From Thamnaconus septentrionalis (taxonomy: Eukaryota > Chordata > Actinopteri > Tetraodontiformes > Monacanthidae): DNA of 64,000 nucleotides. Location of the stretch: NCBI GenBank assembly GCA_009823395.1, contig CM020501.1, positions 9,607,361 to 9,671,360 of the forward strand. The letters are read 5' to 3'. Below the pieces are notes generated by a model. That model did no database searches, was not told where the DNA came from, and worked only from the letters and a program-made list of their open reading frames with translations. Within the stretch, counting starts at the first letter, position 1. Each line of letters begins with the position of its first letter. Of this stretch, positions 1-13,050 are shown piece by piece. The position numbers were made by a program, and so were the translations under genes.

Positions 1-990
1 TGTGTGTACTAAATGTTATACTGGAACAGCGACAGTGCACGTGTTTCACACAGCATGCAAACACCCACAGACTAGCGCCCATTTACATGCCTCTGCATGC
101 ACACACAGGCACAAAACACAACAGTGGAGCGCATATGTTGAAATGACACAGCACTTATTAGCATTTCATTGCCATTGGTGCCCCTGCTGTTCGCCCTGGG
201 CATTGCCGTTGGCACAACCCGACATCACGGACATAAACAAAGAGAGTGGTTGAGCGAAAGAGGAGGAGGGGAGGGAAAAAAAGTACCGGAGAGAGATGTT
301 TGAAATGCATGCATCGACTGTGACAGGAGATGACTTTGCATATTGCGAGAGAGAGAGAGACAGCATGCAACGCACACAGAGATTAGCACAGGGGACATTT
401 CATTTATTCATCTGTGAGGAAGGAGAAGGGACACTTACCTTTAAAATGCAGGGAACAGCAACAGGATCACATGCAAAAACAGAAAAAAAAACAAATAAAT
501 AACCAGCACTGAGTTGACATGGTTGACATCATATCTATTATTAGGTGAGCAAATTGCCCTTCTTCTTTTAATGAATACAGACTGACAGCGCTGCATTATT
601 TATAAATCCCCATAATATAATACTCTCACACACACAACAAACGCAGCGTGGCGCCCTCCACCCCTCCACCCCTCCACCCCACCCTGCCTGTGTGTGCTGG
701 GGGGGTGGGGGGCAGCCAGCGAAGGGTTAAACCTGGAGGTACATATTCCAGAGACAAGCTCGCTTCAGATGAGCTGTGCGGTTGCTCTTGTGGCGGTAAT
801 GGGAAAATTGCACAGAGAGGAAGGACACACGCAATTAGAATCTGGCAAGTCGCTCGGCGGTGGGTGGGCGGGTGGCGGGAAGTGGGAAGGGGGAGACGCA
901 TCAGGGGCGCACGCAGGAAAAGTGGGAGAGAGCAGGGATGAGGAGGCAGGGCCCACCGGACATGGAGTGATTTAGTTGAAAGCTGCCCCC

Positions 991-1047
991 TTTTTTTTTC
1001 TTCTTCTTCTTCTTCTTCTTCTTCTTCTTCTTCTTTTTTTTTTCCAG
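991..1047 (+). repeat. (CTT)n polypyrimidine tract
   Basis: A run of T, about twelve CTT units and another T run end in CCAG. It resembles a very strong 3' splice-site pyrimidine tract on the + strand, but no exon could be recognised after it. On the minus strand it reads as poly-lysine codons, which explains a spurious open frame. Confidence 0.85.
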
Positions 1048-1879
1048 TGGGTGAGCGCTGCTCGCTGTCCTGCTGGCCGGGGGCCTGTCCTCGCCCGCCT
1101 CGGCGACAGGAGCCCAGATGTCAATCAAATTAACGCCCATTTGCTGCTGATTTGCCCGTGTCATTCGCAATATCCCCTCCCCGGCTCTGACGGGGTGGCA
1201 CTGAGTAGAGCGGGGCGGCCGAGGGAGGGGCCACTTTTATTGCAGTCTCTTCGCTGTGAATGTCATCTGCCCACTTATCGGCCGCTCCGGTGGGACGGAG
1301 AGAAGGAGGAGGAGGAGGAGGAGGAGGAGAGGAGATCCTTTGTTCCGCCGAGTGGCTCGCTAGCACATGCAAATAGGGCAGCGGCATCAGGGGAGAGGCT
1401 GGCGCGGGTTTTAATGGAGTTGGGGCAAACTCATTTTACAGCATGCAGCCGTGGAAGAGAGAGAGAGAGAAAGAGAGGGGGAGTGGGGGTAATAATATCA
1501 GCTAGGAGCGAGGCAGCGTTTAGGAGATACTTAAAAAACGCTTGTAACATCTCTTCTCTCTTAAAAATGAGGGGGGAAAAATCAAAGCATCAGCACCCGT
1601 AACACAAGGAAGAAACCTTTAGTCGCGCCGCCGTTTCACTTCAATTGCGCCGCATATCCCGGCACAGCGCTTGGAGATGCCAAATAGACGAGGAAAAGAA
1701 AAGAGGGGAGGAGATGAGTGAGAGTGGGGGGGTGAAAAAAAGGGGGAGGGAGAAGAGGGGAAAAAAAGGTTTCCTGATTGATGCCGTTTGATTCAATTTC
1801 CAGCGTGTGGAGACACTTCAGGGCCCCGGGGGGCCGCTGTGTCTTCACAGGAGCAAAAGGAGGAAGAGACGGTGATAGG

Positions 1880-1883
<4 letters not shown>

Positions 1884-1917
<34 letters not shown>
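1884..1917. repeat. (GT)n microsatellite
   Basis: Uninterrupted GT dinucleotide run of about 17 units. Confidence 0.95.
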
Positions 1918-1920
<3 letters not shown>

Positions 1921-2527
1921 GGGTTGGCATGCAGCGAGTGTTTGAGGGTGAGGTCGCTCCTCTCCTCGCTCCCCTCTGCTTCCAGCCAATTAGGCGTGTC
2001 TCTCCCGGCCCAGGTTCCCGAGCGCAGCCCCGACATTGGTTGGCTTTCATTGTTGAAAAAAGGCGCATCTTAAATGAGTGAGTCACCCCTCACCTCCACC
2101 TCCACACACACAGACGCGGTGTTTTTTCTCTCCTTCGTCACCAGCTGTGACGGCTTTCCTCTTTTTTTCCCGTCGCTCTCGTCTCCGACGCGCAACCTGA
2201 ACTCTTCGCACTGCAATGCGCAGTGGAAGTTCCCAAAAAGACGCTGCGACTGCGGAGATGATTGATGATGAGCTGATCTCCGCTGTCTTGCGCCTTTGCA
2301 CGTGCTCTATGACATATAAGTACTCTATATGGAAATTAAATGAGGTAGCATTTTTTTCCTCCCCTCCTCCACTCTCTCTCTCTTTCCTGTTTGGCTGCAA
2401 CTGTCGTTAACGTTCGGCGGCCACCTCTTGATGAGCGCTGGGAGAAAGTGCCATTCAAGTGCCACTCAGTTTGTCAGGTCCCAGCAAGAGACAGGCAGAG
2501 CGCAGGCACACGCCTTGCTGATGGCTT

Positions 2528-2530
<3 letters not shown>

Positions 2531-2576
<46 letters not shown>
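2531..2576. repeat. (CA)n microsatellite followed by GGA tract
   Basis: About 23 CA units. A short GGA trinucleotide tract follows at about 2590-2612. Together they generate the low-complexity open frames seen here on both strands. Confidence 0.95.
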
Positions 2577-2578
<2 letters not shown>

Positions 2579-2987
2579 CACAATGCTGGGAGGAGGAGGA
2601 GGAGGAGGAGGTGGAGGGGCAGCGGGGGGGGAAGGGTTGGGCCTGTCACTGCTTCGTCACTGACTCTTTCCATTTAATGCCGGTCCTGTCACGACAAGAC
2701 AGGAACAGAATGAAGTGGATCACCTACAGGCACCACACCTGGCCTGGCCCCTGTCTGTGGCTGCCTCCTGATCCAGCTGAGAACACACAGGGCTGGAGTC
2801 TCCCTGGCGCTTTGCAACCGAGCACCCACGCTGACCGAGATTTTGCATTGCAAGTATTGTAGATTAACACAACAACAACAGCAACAACAGCAGCAAAAAC
2901 TCCAGTAGTGGAGAGGAAATAATTTGTGGATAAGGGACTTTGGCTCATTTTGTTTTAAACTGTGTCAGAGTTTTTAGAGGGGAAAAG

Positions 2988-2990
<3 letters not shown>

Positions 2991-3039
<49 letters not shown>

Positions 3040-3045
3040 GTGTGA
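2991..3045. repeat. (GT)n microsatellite
   Basis: GT run of roughly 27 units with one GC interruption near the 3' end. Confidence 0.95.
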
Positions 3046-3633
3046 GGAGGCGACATGACTCAGAATTTACTGCCGTACAGCTGTGTTCTCTTCCCTTTCT
3101 GCATTCTGAATCTTCCCTCGACGATTAAAAAGGCACATTTTCCCTCACAAGCGATGATACGCGTGGCCGGCACTCCTTCCCTACGTCATCAGGCCCGAAT
3201 TCTCCTTAATGCGCCATTAGGAAGGCATGAATTAGCACCCATGTGCTTTCAGTTTGTTCTTTTGATTGGCGCTTCACCTCAGAAGGCTGAAGAAAAGCGA
3301 AAGAAAGACAGAGTAAAGAGGAAAAATGGAGTAAAGAGGAAAGAAAGACAGGCGGAAAGGAACAGGAACAAAGAAGAAAGGAAGGAAGGGAAGAAGAAAA
3401 AACGACAAAGAAAGAGCTCAGATGAAGTCGAGGAGGAGAAGAAGAAAGTTAATGTCAAGATGTGCCCTATAATGACTAGTATAAGCTCTAGTGAGAGCTT
3501 CCTCTCGCGCCAGTTCCAGAGAGGGTAGCTTGATTGGGGATAATTGGCTAGCCTTCACTAGCGGTTAGCATCCAGGCGTGGAGACAGGGGAGGGCACCGG
3601 GGAGGGCACAAGGACTTGGCACACGCTCACACC

Positions 3634-3638
<5 letters not shown>

Positions 3639-3685
<47 letters not shown>

Positions 3686-3692
3686 CACACAC
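3639..3692. repeat. (CA)n microsatellite
   Basis: CA run with a GC-containing start and one internal interruption. Confidence 0.95.
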
Positions 3693-4746
3693 TTGCACGA
3701 ACGTGCTGCACCACAGATGAGCATGTGCACGTTTTGCACACACACTCATGGAAAAGAACAAGAGGTGAGTAAGGAAAGGACAGTGACCGACAGTTAGTCA
3801 AAATGCGGACGGTCCTATTTTCAAGGCCATAGAAAACACTGAATCTTTTTGACCAGAGCACCAAACGGCTTTAAGCACCTCGTGTCAGGCGGCTCCAGCA
3901 GAAGCAGTGGTGTTTCTGCGACAGCCTCGGAGCCCCACAACCCATAAAACAGTTGTGCGAAGTTGCATTTCTGCGACGGCCTCGTGAAGCTTCTATTAAT
4001 CACCTCAACCTAAAAGCAGAAGCTACGGGAAGAGGGGCGGGTGGTGGCGGTGGTGGTGGGTGGGGGGTGCCTGGAAGGAGGGGCTGTAAAACAACACACA
4101 CTCCCTATAGCCACACAGCCGTGCGCACACGCACACGAGCACACACGCACACTTCCCTTTCAAAGAGATAACTTTACAGAGACACCCGCTCCCCCGGCCT
4201 CTGTTGTGCCAACAGCGGTTCCATCAGAGCTTTTGTGCCCTCCGGCTCTGGTGACTGTACGAGCTACATGTTGACAGCAGCCAGCCGGTGACTCAAAGAG
4301 ACACAGCAGTCCACACTCAAGGCAAGGGCAGCCAGACACATATCCTATGGTACGCGGCCTAAAACGCTAGAACTGTGAGGGTCACAGGGACCCGAGGATA
4401 AAATCTGATTTTATCAGGCAGGACACACACATCTACAGGTCTCACCGGCATTTTCATATCTTTGTTCTTCTCTATTCCTCTTCTGTTGAGTTGAATAACT
4501 ATCAAATAAACCCGTGAAGGGACACGGAAAGCAGCATATTTAGCCCCTTGTTTATAGCCTCCCACAACAACGCTGAGACCAATTTTGTTGTACATGTATG
4601 GAATGGCTAACAAAAACAAGGCACCATTAGTGGACCTAGATGGGGATATTGTCACCAACTTGAGACAGATATTGTTCAGATTGCCGTGCCCTCTGTGACC
4701 ACACAAAGGGGTAATTAGATAGATTGACCACTTTTGTGTAGAGGAG

Positions 4747-4780
4747 AAAGCAAAGGAAGTAAAGGGACTTCCTTTGCTTT
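4747..4780. repeat. Perfect inverted repeat, 14-bp stem with 6-nt loop
   Basis: Positions 4747-4760 (AAAGCAAAGGAAGT) are the exact reverse complement of 4767-4780, with the six bases 4761-4766 between them. Each arm contains an AGGAAGT core that resembles an ETS-family site. The flanks do not pair, so this is a short palindrome and not a microRNA-length hairpin. Confidence 0.8.
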
Positions 4781-5073
4781 GGTAGCTCAGGTAGGCTACT
4801 GGCACATTATTGTTATACAACATTAGTGAAGTGCATTTTGCATAATTTGGCAAGCTAAAAAATCAAACACTGCCATGGTAACATGAAAACCTGCAGAACA
4901 TAATTATTTTTGGCAAGGCTCAGGAGCAGAAAGAAAAAAAAGCAGGTCACTGATGGCGGAGCACAGTTCCACCTCTGTCACTGCATAATACCGCATTGTC
5001 TGTGAAGCCGCTGGAACAACACACACCGCTCCAGCCGCAATCAGTGAAGTTCACAGGGAACTTCCTCTGGCCT

Positions 5074-5138
5074 CACACACACACACACACACGCACGACA
5101 TGCACGACATGCACACACGCACACACACACACACACAG
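5074..5138. repeat. Interrupted (CA)n microsatellite
   Basis: Two CA runs separated by ACGACATGC-like spacer units; the spacer itself is duplicated in tandem. Confidence 0.9.
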
Positions 5139-5436
5139 GGGCAAGAGGGACTGAATGCCTTAATGACTTAACGAGGACCACACCCCTCACTTCAAAAGTT
5201 TCAAGGAGGTGAGCAGAATGTGAAGGTGGAGCAGAGAGGGGATTCAGGGGACTGCAGTGAATGGCAGGAAATCCCTGAGATGTTTTTCTGTTCTCTCAAA
5301 GCCTGCCGAGGTGGTGAGCGGAAATTGTCTTTGTGACAGACGTAATGCAACGCAGCTTCTGTGCTCCTTGCATTCTTTCTTTCTCTCTTTCCTGCCCCTC
5401 TCTCCTTCACCTCTTTTTTTTGTCACTTGGCTTTGC

Positions 5437-5443
<7 letters not shown>

Positions 5444-5478
<35 letters not shown>

Positions 5479-5482
5479 TCTC

Positions 5483-5552
<70 letters not shown>

Positions 5553-5564
5553 ACACACACACAT
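5444..5564. repeat. Compound (CT)n(CA)n microsatellite
   Basis: About 75 bases of CT repeat with two small interruptions pass directly into about 45 bases of CA repeat. The pure pyrimidine strand could form triplex DNA. The Ser/Leu-rich and Thr/His-rich frames here are artefacts of the repeat. Confidence 0.95.
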
Positions 5565-6839
5565 ACATAAACATGTCTTGCACAAACCTTCTCTCTGCAG
5601 CCAGATGTCCTGGGAGAGGGAGGCCAGCGTGCCCTTTCACTTAAAACACACACACACACGCACACACACATGCATAGTGTCAGTGGGCAGGGGAGTGTCC
5701 CTGTGCAGGAATGCGGGGATGATAGGTTGTAGAGGTGTCAGGGGAGAGACTCACGCTGTTACAGCCAGACACCTAAAAACACTCCACCCAGAGTCTCCAA
5801 CTACTGCTCCCTCCTTTCTTCACTTGTTTCTCCACAAAACATTGTTTCACTTTTGGCTCCTTTGTCATTTTTTTTTTCTTTACGTTTGACCACAATTTTA
5901 CCTCTGCCCTGTCCAGGCACTTGGTGACAACATCCTTCTCCCTCTTTTCCCGTTTATATTTTTCCTGCGATCACTGCCCATTTCACTTCTCTGTGGGCAC
6001 TCATTAACTCAGGGGTGCAACCCTTTCTTTTTGTGAGCGTGACATACAAATTAGTGCCAAGTAACGGTTTAAAACAAAGACAAAAAAAATCTTACCAATG
6101 ACCGCTGATTTTACAAATAAAAGTAGCTAATAATAGCTAAAGCTGGCTGCTTACTGTAGTTGACATCGCCTTTTTAACTTCTGCCGGATTACTTGCTTTA
6201 GAATAAGTACTTTGTTTGGTTGTTTCGGGCATGCTGGGACAGAAGTGCGAAGCTGAGTGAAGCAAATGTCATATCATAACCCCGCAGATTTTTCCTGGCA
6301 CACATAATATAGTCAGCTACTGTTGGGCTCTCGGCCCTGTAAGTAATACGTGGTCCAGCAGGCTAAAGTCCCATTCATTTTCAATACTAGATACACATTT
6401 GTATACAGACGGAGCTTAGACTGCAAGAATTTGGCAACTGAGAATATTCTTTAAAAAAAAAATTATGGAGATAGTGTAAGTTGTTTGGGAAGTAATAAAT
6501 ACTGTGACACACGGACAGAGACGGGAAATGAAAGAGAGTTTGAGCGCAGCAAACAGGAAGTAGAGGCTTCTTTTCTTCAGCGGTAGCATTGTCTAAAGGC
6601 CAGCCCTGTGTGAAAGAGTACTGGCTCAACAGACTCGCTCTTGAACGCACCACCTGATTGGGACTAAACATAGGCTTTAAAGCATCGTAATAGACAAATA
6701 AATAGGAATAAAATCAGATTTTAAAATAAATAGCCCATTCTCTCAAAGTGCATTGAGGCTCTTGACTTGACAGGTGACTAGCCATCAAGGGCGAGTACGA
6801 GTGTGTATGTGGGGATTGGGGACAGTCCGCAAATAAGTC

Positions 6840-7355
6840 TTAAACCCTGAGGAAAGAAGCTATTCAGCTTCCTGACTGTCTTGCAGCTGATGCTGTATCT
6901 CCTCCCTGATGGCCAAAGAGAGAAGGTGTGGGGGGAGAAGTGGACCATGGTGGTCCATGATGGTGGAGGTGGACTCTACTGATGCAGCGCTGCTGGTGTA
7001 GCTCCATCAGTGAGGGGAGTGGAGCACCAATCATTTTTCTGGCTGCCTTGACCAGTCTGTTAAGAACTGCAGAAGCCGAACCAGGTGGTAAAGCTGTAAG
7101 TCAGGATGCCTCCAATGGTGGCCGTGTTATAAGGTGGTGAGGTGTGTGGTCAATGTTAGTGCCCAAATACGTCACACTGCTGACCTTCTTCACAGCATTC
7201 CATCAATGAGTGGTGATTCATGATCCTGTTTGTCAGCAATAGATAACAACCTCACTGGTCTGGTCCACGTTGGGGAAGAACTCAGCTGTTTCACTGCTTT
7301 GCTGTATGCAGACTCGCCGTTGTCCTCAATGAGGCCGACCACCATCCCAGAGTGC
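6840..7355 (-). mobile_element. Decayed fish LINE fragment, reverse-transcriptase C-terminal part, antisense
   Basis: Read on the minus strand, this stretch resembles the region that follows the catalytic part of the reverse transcriptase in common fish non-LTR retrotransposons (CR1/L2/Rex1 type). On the + strand it shows familiar antisense phrases: a tract like GAAGCTATTCAGCTTCCTG, then CTCCTCCCTGATGGC, then GCAGACTCGCCGTTGTCC leading to AATGAGGCCGACCACC. The last of these reads in antisense as the conserved VGLI-(E/R)DN-(E/D)SAY segment. Frame breaks are frequent, so it is an old inactive copy. The family assignment is from memory of such repeats, not from a search. Element ends are approximate. 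Confidence 0.6.
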
Positions 7356-10300
7356 AGGGGAAGCAGTAATAGAGAATGTACTGATAAATGGCAGCCTTAT
7401 AGATCCACTTTCATTACCCTGTGGAGATACCCCTCATTATGCTCTTTCATTACCAAGTATTCGACCAACCCGAACCACGCTGAGCTGTTCTGGTGTCCAA
7501 CCTCTGCAAGGTCTTTATACACATCTCTGCAGCTTAATCTCCACTCTACGCTCCGTGCTTTCTCCCTTCCTCAGTTTGGACATCACGTAGGGACCAGGTC
7601 ATGGTGACATCCTGGCTCAGACAAACGCGTTCTCTGGCATATGCACACGCACGTGAACACTGTAACTTACTTTACATTAGCACGAGTTCCAGCGCTTTAA
7701 CATCTGACCTTTATCAAAGACGTCTTAAAGGATGGCCTAGCACCCCTTGAACAAAGAAATCTGAACTGTTCGGCGTACAGCACTGGGGTCCATAAGAACA
7801 GATTCAAATGTAGACCTATAAAAGAATCAGTCTGCACAATGTTTAATGCAAAATAGCGTAGGTCCACTGGTGACCATGCATGCCTTGCTGGCCCAGGTTG
7901 AGGCATAGCAAAGGCTCAGTACAAATCTCTCTCTTTTAGCCATTTTCTCATGTGTCTTGAGACAATGACATTCCTAAACAACCACAATCCAAAGGTCCAA
8001 CATCCTGCTTTAAATTGCATTTTGCTTTAATGAGTACACATAATTACAGCATCATCATCATCATCATGCATGGCTTTGCACTCACACTCCACTGCTTTTC
8101 CAAGGACTTAGTGCCCGTGAAAGCATGGCTAGTATGCCATTTATTTATCTGTCAGTCTTTTCCCAGCAAGAATTAGAATCTTTGTCTTTTTTGTTTAGTC
8201 TTTTGTAAGTGATGCTGGGTGTAGAGCACAGCTGGCAGTAGCTCAGTGGGTGACTCATGCCAATAAAGGCTATTGAATAAAAGCAGATGTTAAAAAACTT
8301 TCCCCAGCAATTAGGCACCAGCCTAGTCCCGAGAAGCCATTTGAAGATAAAGGAAACCGTGTTTGTTCCCAGGCTGCTATGATATCACCTGGTGTTTGAA
8401 GTCCTTTTCCAAGCTAATGACATTAAGAGGAAGTGCAGCGTTGTGTTTTTATGTGCGTCTACATTGGAGAAGCAATTCCCTGGCGCGCGCCTGCACGTTG
8501 AAATTGAAATGTGTGGTCCGCACCTAAAGTTAATCGTGTCTTTAGAGGCAACAAGGACTGAGTGCTAGACTGGGTGCTGATGTGTTGAGACCTGCATCCC
8601 TGTTTCTTCCCGGATGGCTGGCTGGCCCGCTGCTTCACCCCACCCTGCTGCAAAGTAGGAACTTGTGTTCCGTGGCAAGACGAGGTGTAGCGGGAACAAG
8701 AGGCTTACCTTTTCTCTTTCAGTTGTGCAAACAATTTTAGACTGAAGTGGTTATTAGAAAAGACAGATGCAGGGGGCTTAACCAAATGCAAAGACTTTAA
8801 TGGACAGACACCCGCCAGCTGCTGTGAATTCCGTTTAGGCATAGTATGCTTTTTTTTTTAAGACACTTACAGACACACAATGAGAGGGTACAGCTTTTTT
8901 TATGGGCTGTCAACAAAACTCTGAGCATATAATAACATAGCTGGGTCAGGCGGTGGCTGAAGCATCCCTTTTAGCCCATCAATACTTAAGTGGCTGGAAG
9001 CGGAGTTAAGGCAGCGACGGGCAGGCGAGTTGACTTGGGGTAATTGTCCGGACCAGGTGGAGTGGTTTCCAAATGGGAGGACGAGAAACACGGGTGAGCA
9101 AGCAGGCGGATGGATGGACAGGTTTACAGTTACCACGACAGGCACTCCTTCCTAACGCCACGGTCACCTCTTCAGAGTCGTCATCGGGCATCAGCGCAGC
9201 CCCATTGAACATGTCACGGGGAAATGAGCGGGTTGGCCCTGACAAGTGTCAACGCCGGGGGTCGGGATGGAGTGACAGGTGAAAGAGCCAAAGAGCGTAA
9301 AGAACCTGCCTTGTGACTGCTATGGTCAGGAGGAGCTTCTGAAACCAAAGACGCGCAGGAAAGCATCAGAAAGAGTACATGTGGAGTTTTTTTTCCCCAG
9401 AAGTGGCAAAATGATCATGAGCGACAAACCCCCCCAAACTATCAAAGTTTTTTTTTTTGGGTGCAGGAGGGGGGGGGTTTGTATATGTCTGTGACATCTG
9501 GAAGACGTCTGATCGATGCCCCTCTCCTCCATCTTGACCGTAACTGTGCAATTACACGTGCACACCGCTTCCTGTTGGCCCATAAATCAGGGCGCTCACA
9601 AGACAAAGAATGTGACACGGAGAAGCAGCAGGCGGGAAGGAGAGAAGTCTTGCGAACCCCGAGCCTGATCGCTGCCAAAGTGCCTGAGGAGGAGTGGGTG
9701 GGTGGGTGGGTCGAGGTGGAAGGTAGATTGAGACTGTGGATAAGACTGACAAGGATGAAATACTGCCCCCCTCCTCCACTCCCGTCCTCCTCTCCACTGA
9801 TAAACATTGCGAGAGATTGTGCAGCGCAGGACACATCTGAGTCCCGTGCCCTCCTCTTCCCTCGCGCTCTCCCTCCCCTCTTGGCCTCCCTCTTGAGGGG
9901 GCGCTGGGGAACATTCCTGGGCTCCGGCTCCAGCTCTTCCACTCCGGGCATTAATCCCCTACAGCTGTGCCCCTTACCCCCCTGACTCCCTCCCCTCTTG
10001 TCTCACTCTCCTGGTCCTTTCTTGCCCCAGCTGGCCTTTCCGCGCTCCTAATACATTTTTCACAAGCTGCTCACAAGTGACACATGTAGAACAGGCTTGC
10101 TTCAGTTAAACTCCTCGCAAGACGCGACACACAAATACACCGACACGCACAATCGGGCTGCCATGGTGACGTGCACTCGTGTCATTATCCACATAGAACC
10201 GGGCTTTTTTTTTTTTTTTTTTTGCTGCCTGGCTTTGGAGTCTGGAGGCAGACAGAAGCACACGGAACAGCAGAGGGCTGAAGACGTAGGCAGAAAATCC

Positions 10301-11018
10301 CCTCTGGCTTTGCCCCGAAGCTTCTGCTACGCGACGAGGTTGAGGGCCCGAGGCCCCGGCTTCACAAACCAGAACCTTAGGATAGCCCAACATGACTCCT
10401 CTCCCTTCCTTTGAGAGCAGCTCCAGCTCCTCCCTCCATATTTAATCGTGAAACAGAGGAGAGACACAGGAAATAATACAGAGGGGGTCCTCCGAGACTC
10501 ATAAATAATGAAAGGTATGAGAGGGAGAGAGAGAGAGAGACATACAGTGGATGAGATGAAACTGATTCAGTCTTGAAACAGTATAACCCCCGAGGAAAAA
10601 AAATAAAAATGTTTTGATCGAGTACCATATGCTATCTATTAGGTATTTGAAGCTGTCAGGATGCGATTTCCCCGTAATTGTTTACCAAACTGAACTTAAG
10701 CCGTCAAGTCGGATTTAACCAGTTATCACCATGTTAATCGCTAGAATAACAGTTCATAACTCTGCCCAGCTGCAGGCTGAGGTGGCTAGTCCCACTCAGG
10801 CCCCTGTTACCGCAGCGCACGCAGATAGCACGTTTGCATGCTATCTGTGTGGGTGGCGCCACAACGTTTTACTAAGTGATTTTATTGAAAGGATATCAAA
10901 AATCAAGTGGAGCAGACCATAGCGAGGAATGCACTTTAAAAGTATCACCCACCCAACCCCTCAAACTCTCTGACAGGCAGGAGCGCAGTTAATAAGCCAG
11001 GTCTCAGGAGGGGCTGCC

Positions 11019-11044
11019 GTGTGTGTGTGTGTGTGTGTGTGTGT
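11019..11044. repeat. (GT)n microsatellite
   Basis: GT run of about 13 units. Confidence 0.9.
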
Positions 11045-13016
11045 CAGGATGCGAGGGCTCACAGGAGCACAGGAGTAAATTAAAACATACTTTAATAAAG
11101 TGACCAGAGGCAAGGCCAGTAGGCCACCTCCTTTTAGACGCGCACACACTCACACAGGCACACAAAGACGGACACACTCCGTTGGGACAGGATGGAGGGG
11201 TATCCTGGAGAAAGGAATGTGGACGGACGGGGAGGGAGGGGAGGTCCGGGCGGGGGGGACACGGCAAAACAGTCCACCAGAGAAAAGCAGAGGGGGGAGG
11301 TGAGGCCAGGAGCGGTGACCTTATTGGTTTTGGAGCACCTCCACTCCGGCCAGGTGTCTCGCAACTATGTTAACTACTTTACGACACAGCTGCGCGCAGG
11401 CAGGGAGATGGAAATTCAATCTCGGTTCTGGTGGCGGCGCACGTGTGTCGCGTTGCATCTTTCGTCTCACTCGTTTGTTCAGATTATATTTGACTTTTTT
11501 GGAACGACGTTTGAGGTGACAGCGTGCAAGGAGAAAAGTGTTCTGGGAGTTTCCTTCGGGGGCTCCTCTCTTCAAATAATATGGCTCAGTTTTACAACCT
11601 CTTAGAAGTCAAATTTGAAAACTGTCTTATAGCATGTAAGTCATGTCCCCTTCTTTTCCTTAATAAACACCTCCCAGTCAAACATTGACACAAGACACAG
11701 ACTTTACATGGTAAAAAAAATAAAAAAAAATAAAAGTCAGGACATGGTGTCCAAGTTTTGTTTTCAAAAGCAGAAAGGATTATCACAATGCTAACTGCTA
11801 AATGGTACGTGGTAAATGACGGTTGATTCTCGTGTTGCCCTGACAACTCATCCCATCTCATTATTTTGTGCTCTTTAATAGTTTAATAAGGCCCAACACC
11901 ACAGTTTGTTTTGCCACTACTTGTTCACTAGCTTGAAGTTAAAACAAAACAAGAAGTTGTCTGTGTGCTTGTGTTTCTTGTTTGCGCAAATAATTTAAAC
12001 TAGCTTTTCTTAACTTTGACCAAAGCCAGTAAGGAAAAGTGCAAAAGTGCTCTTTTAATAAGGAAATAGTTCTTTCCAGGCTTGCTGCAGTGTCTCGCCT
12101 ACTCAGAACTGTTACTGCATCTCTCTCCTTAGTGATTAATCTGATTGGTCCAGTGTGTTATGACAGCTGGGAACAATATGAGTTTTTCATGATGGATGGA
12201 ATTATTTCATGCAGGAGATCTCAGCGAATTTAGCAAATAGGTTTTATGTATGGTGTTATGTTTTCTCTTTGTTGAACAACTTTGAAAACTACCAGTGTGA
12301 AACAAATTAATAGTCAAGTGCATTGCAGCAAGCACTTTCCTAGTAATATCCTTTTAAACAGTGTAACAGTCTTAAATAGAAGTGAGCTTCAACCCTGTAA
12401 TAAGACCGAAAAGAATGCCCAAAGTTTTAATTGACTGTCCATTTTTCAGTAGTTTGAGCACTGAGGTTACTAACTGAACAAGGTCACCAGTCTATGCTTT
12501 GAACAGACCGTGCTCCTGTGGTCAAACCTAGATTCTTGTTAATAATATATCTCCCACCCACTTATCCTGTCCCAACTCCAGCACGCACAAATGGGCCGTA
12601 TTCCATAAGACACAAACACTCAGAGCTGTGGCCAAGTGCTGGGGACTTCCACTGTCATTGCTGCCAAAGCTTCCTAACTGCTTCCAAAGATGACCTGCGA
12701 TGCAAGATTCTCACGCACAGATACAAGCGCACACGCAGGCACAATTCCGCAGTAAGTGAAGCCAACAAACACACGGCCACCTCGAAGAAGAAGAAAAAAA
12801 GCCTGCAGCCACAAATCTCGTTCTGCTGATGCGACGGAAATGAGCGTCACCATGCGGGGATACGAGGCGACTCATCCCCCAGTAAGACTTCATCAATTTA
12901 AATGAAGTGTGTTTTAATTTCGGCTGCTTTGCATTTGACTGTGGGGCGTCACAGCATGCGATGAGTAATCGCCTTTGATTACAGGACCTAGCTGTGCTCT
13001 TACCAGAGGCAGAAAC

Positions 13017-13050
13017 TCTATCTATCTATCTCTCTATCTATCTATTTATC
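13017..13050. repeat. (TATC)n tetranucleotide repeat
   Basis: About eight TATC/TCTA units with one CTCT interruption and a final TTTA variant. Confidence 0.85.

Larger units (their letters stand above)
1..6790. other. Non-coding region rich in microsatellites, no gene recognised
   Basis: I see no coding exon here on either strand. The open frames present are carried by simple repeats (CA/GT, CT, GGA) or purine-rich tracts and have no recognisable domain. The block contains seven long dinucleotide tracts, a CTT tract near 1.0 kb, a long purine-rich stretch at about 3270-3450, and islands of unique sequence such as 1110-1180. If human synteny holds, this lies on the bnc2 side of cntln and may be intronic or regulatory sequence of bnc2; that is inference only. 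Confidence 0.5.

Noticed and set aside
4359..4823. 154-codon minus-strand open frame starting at an ATG near 4823
   Set aside because: No recognised domain or splice sites. It overlaps the palindrome at 4747-4780, and composition does not differ from flanks. Kept only as a chance frame.
5257..5889. Long open frame over the compound CT/CA repeat
   Set aside because: Composition is set by the dinucleotide repeats (Leu/Ser and His/Thr runs); no domain and no splice context.
9442..9951. 169-codon minus-strand and 174-codon plus-strand overlapping frames
   Set aside because: GC-rich composition leaves all frames open; neither product resembles a protein family.
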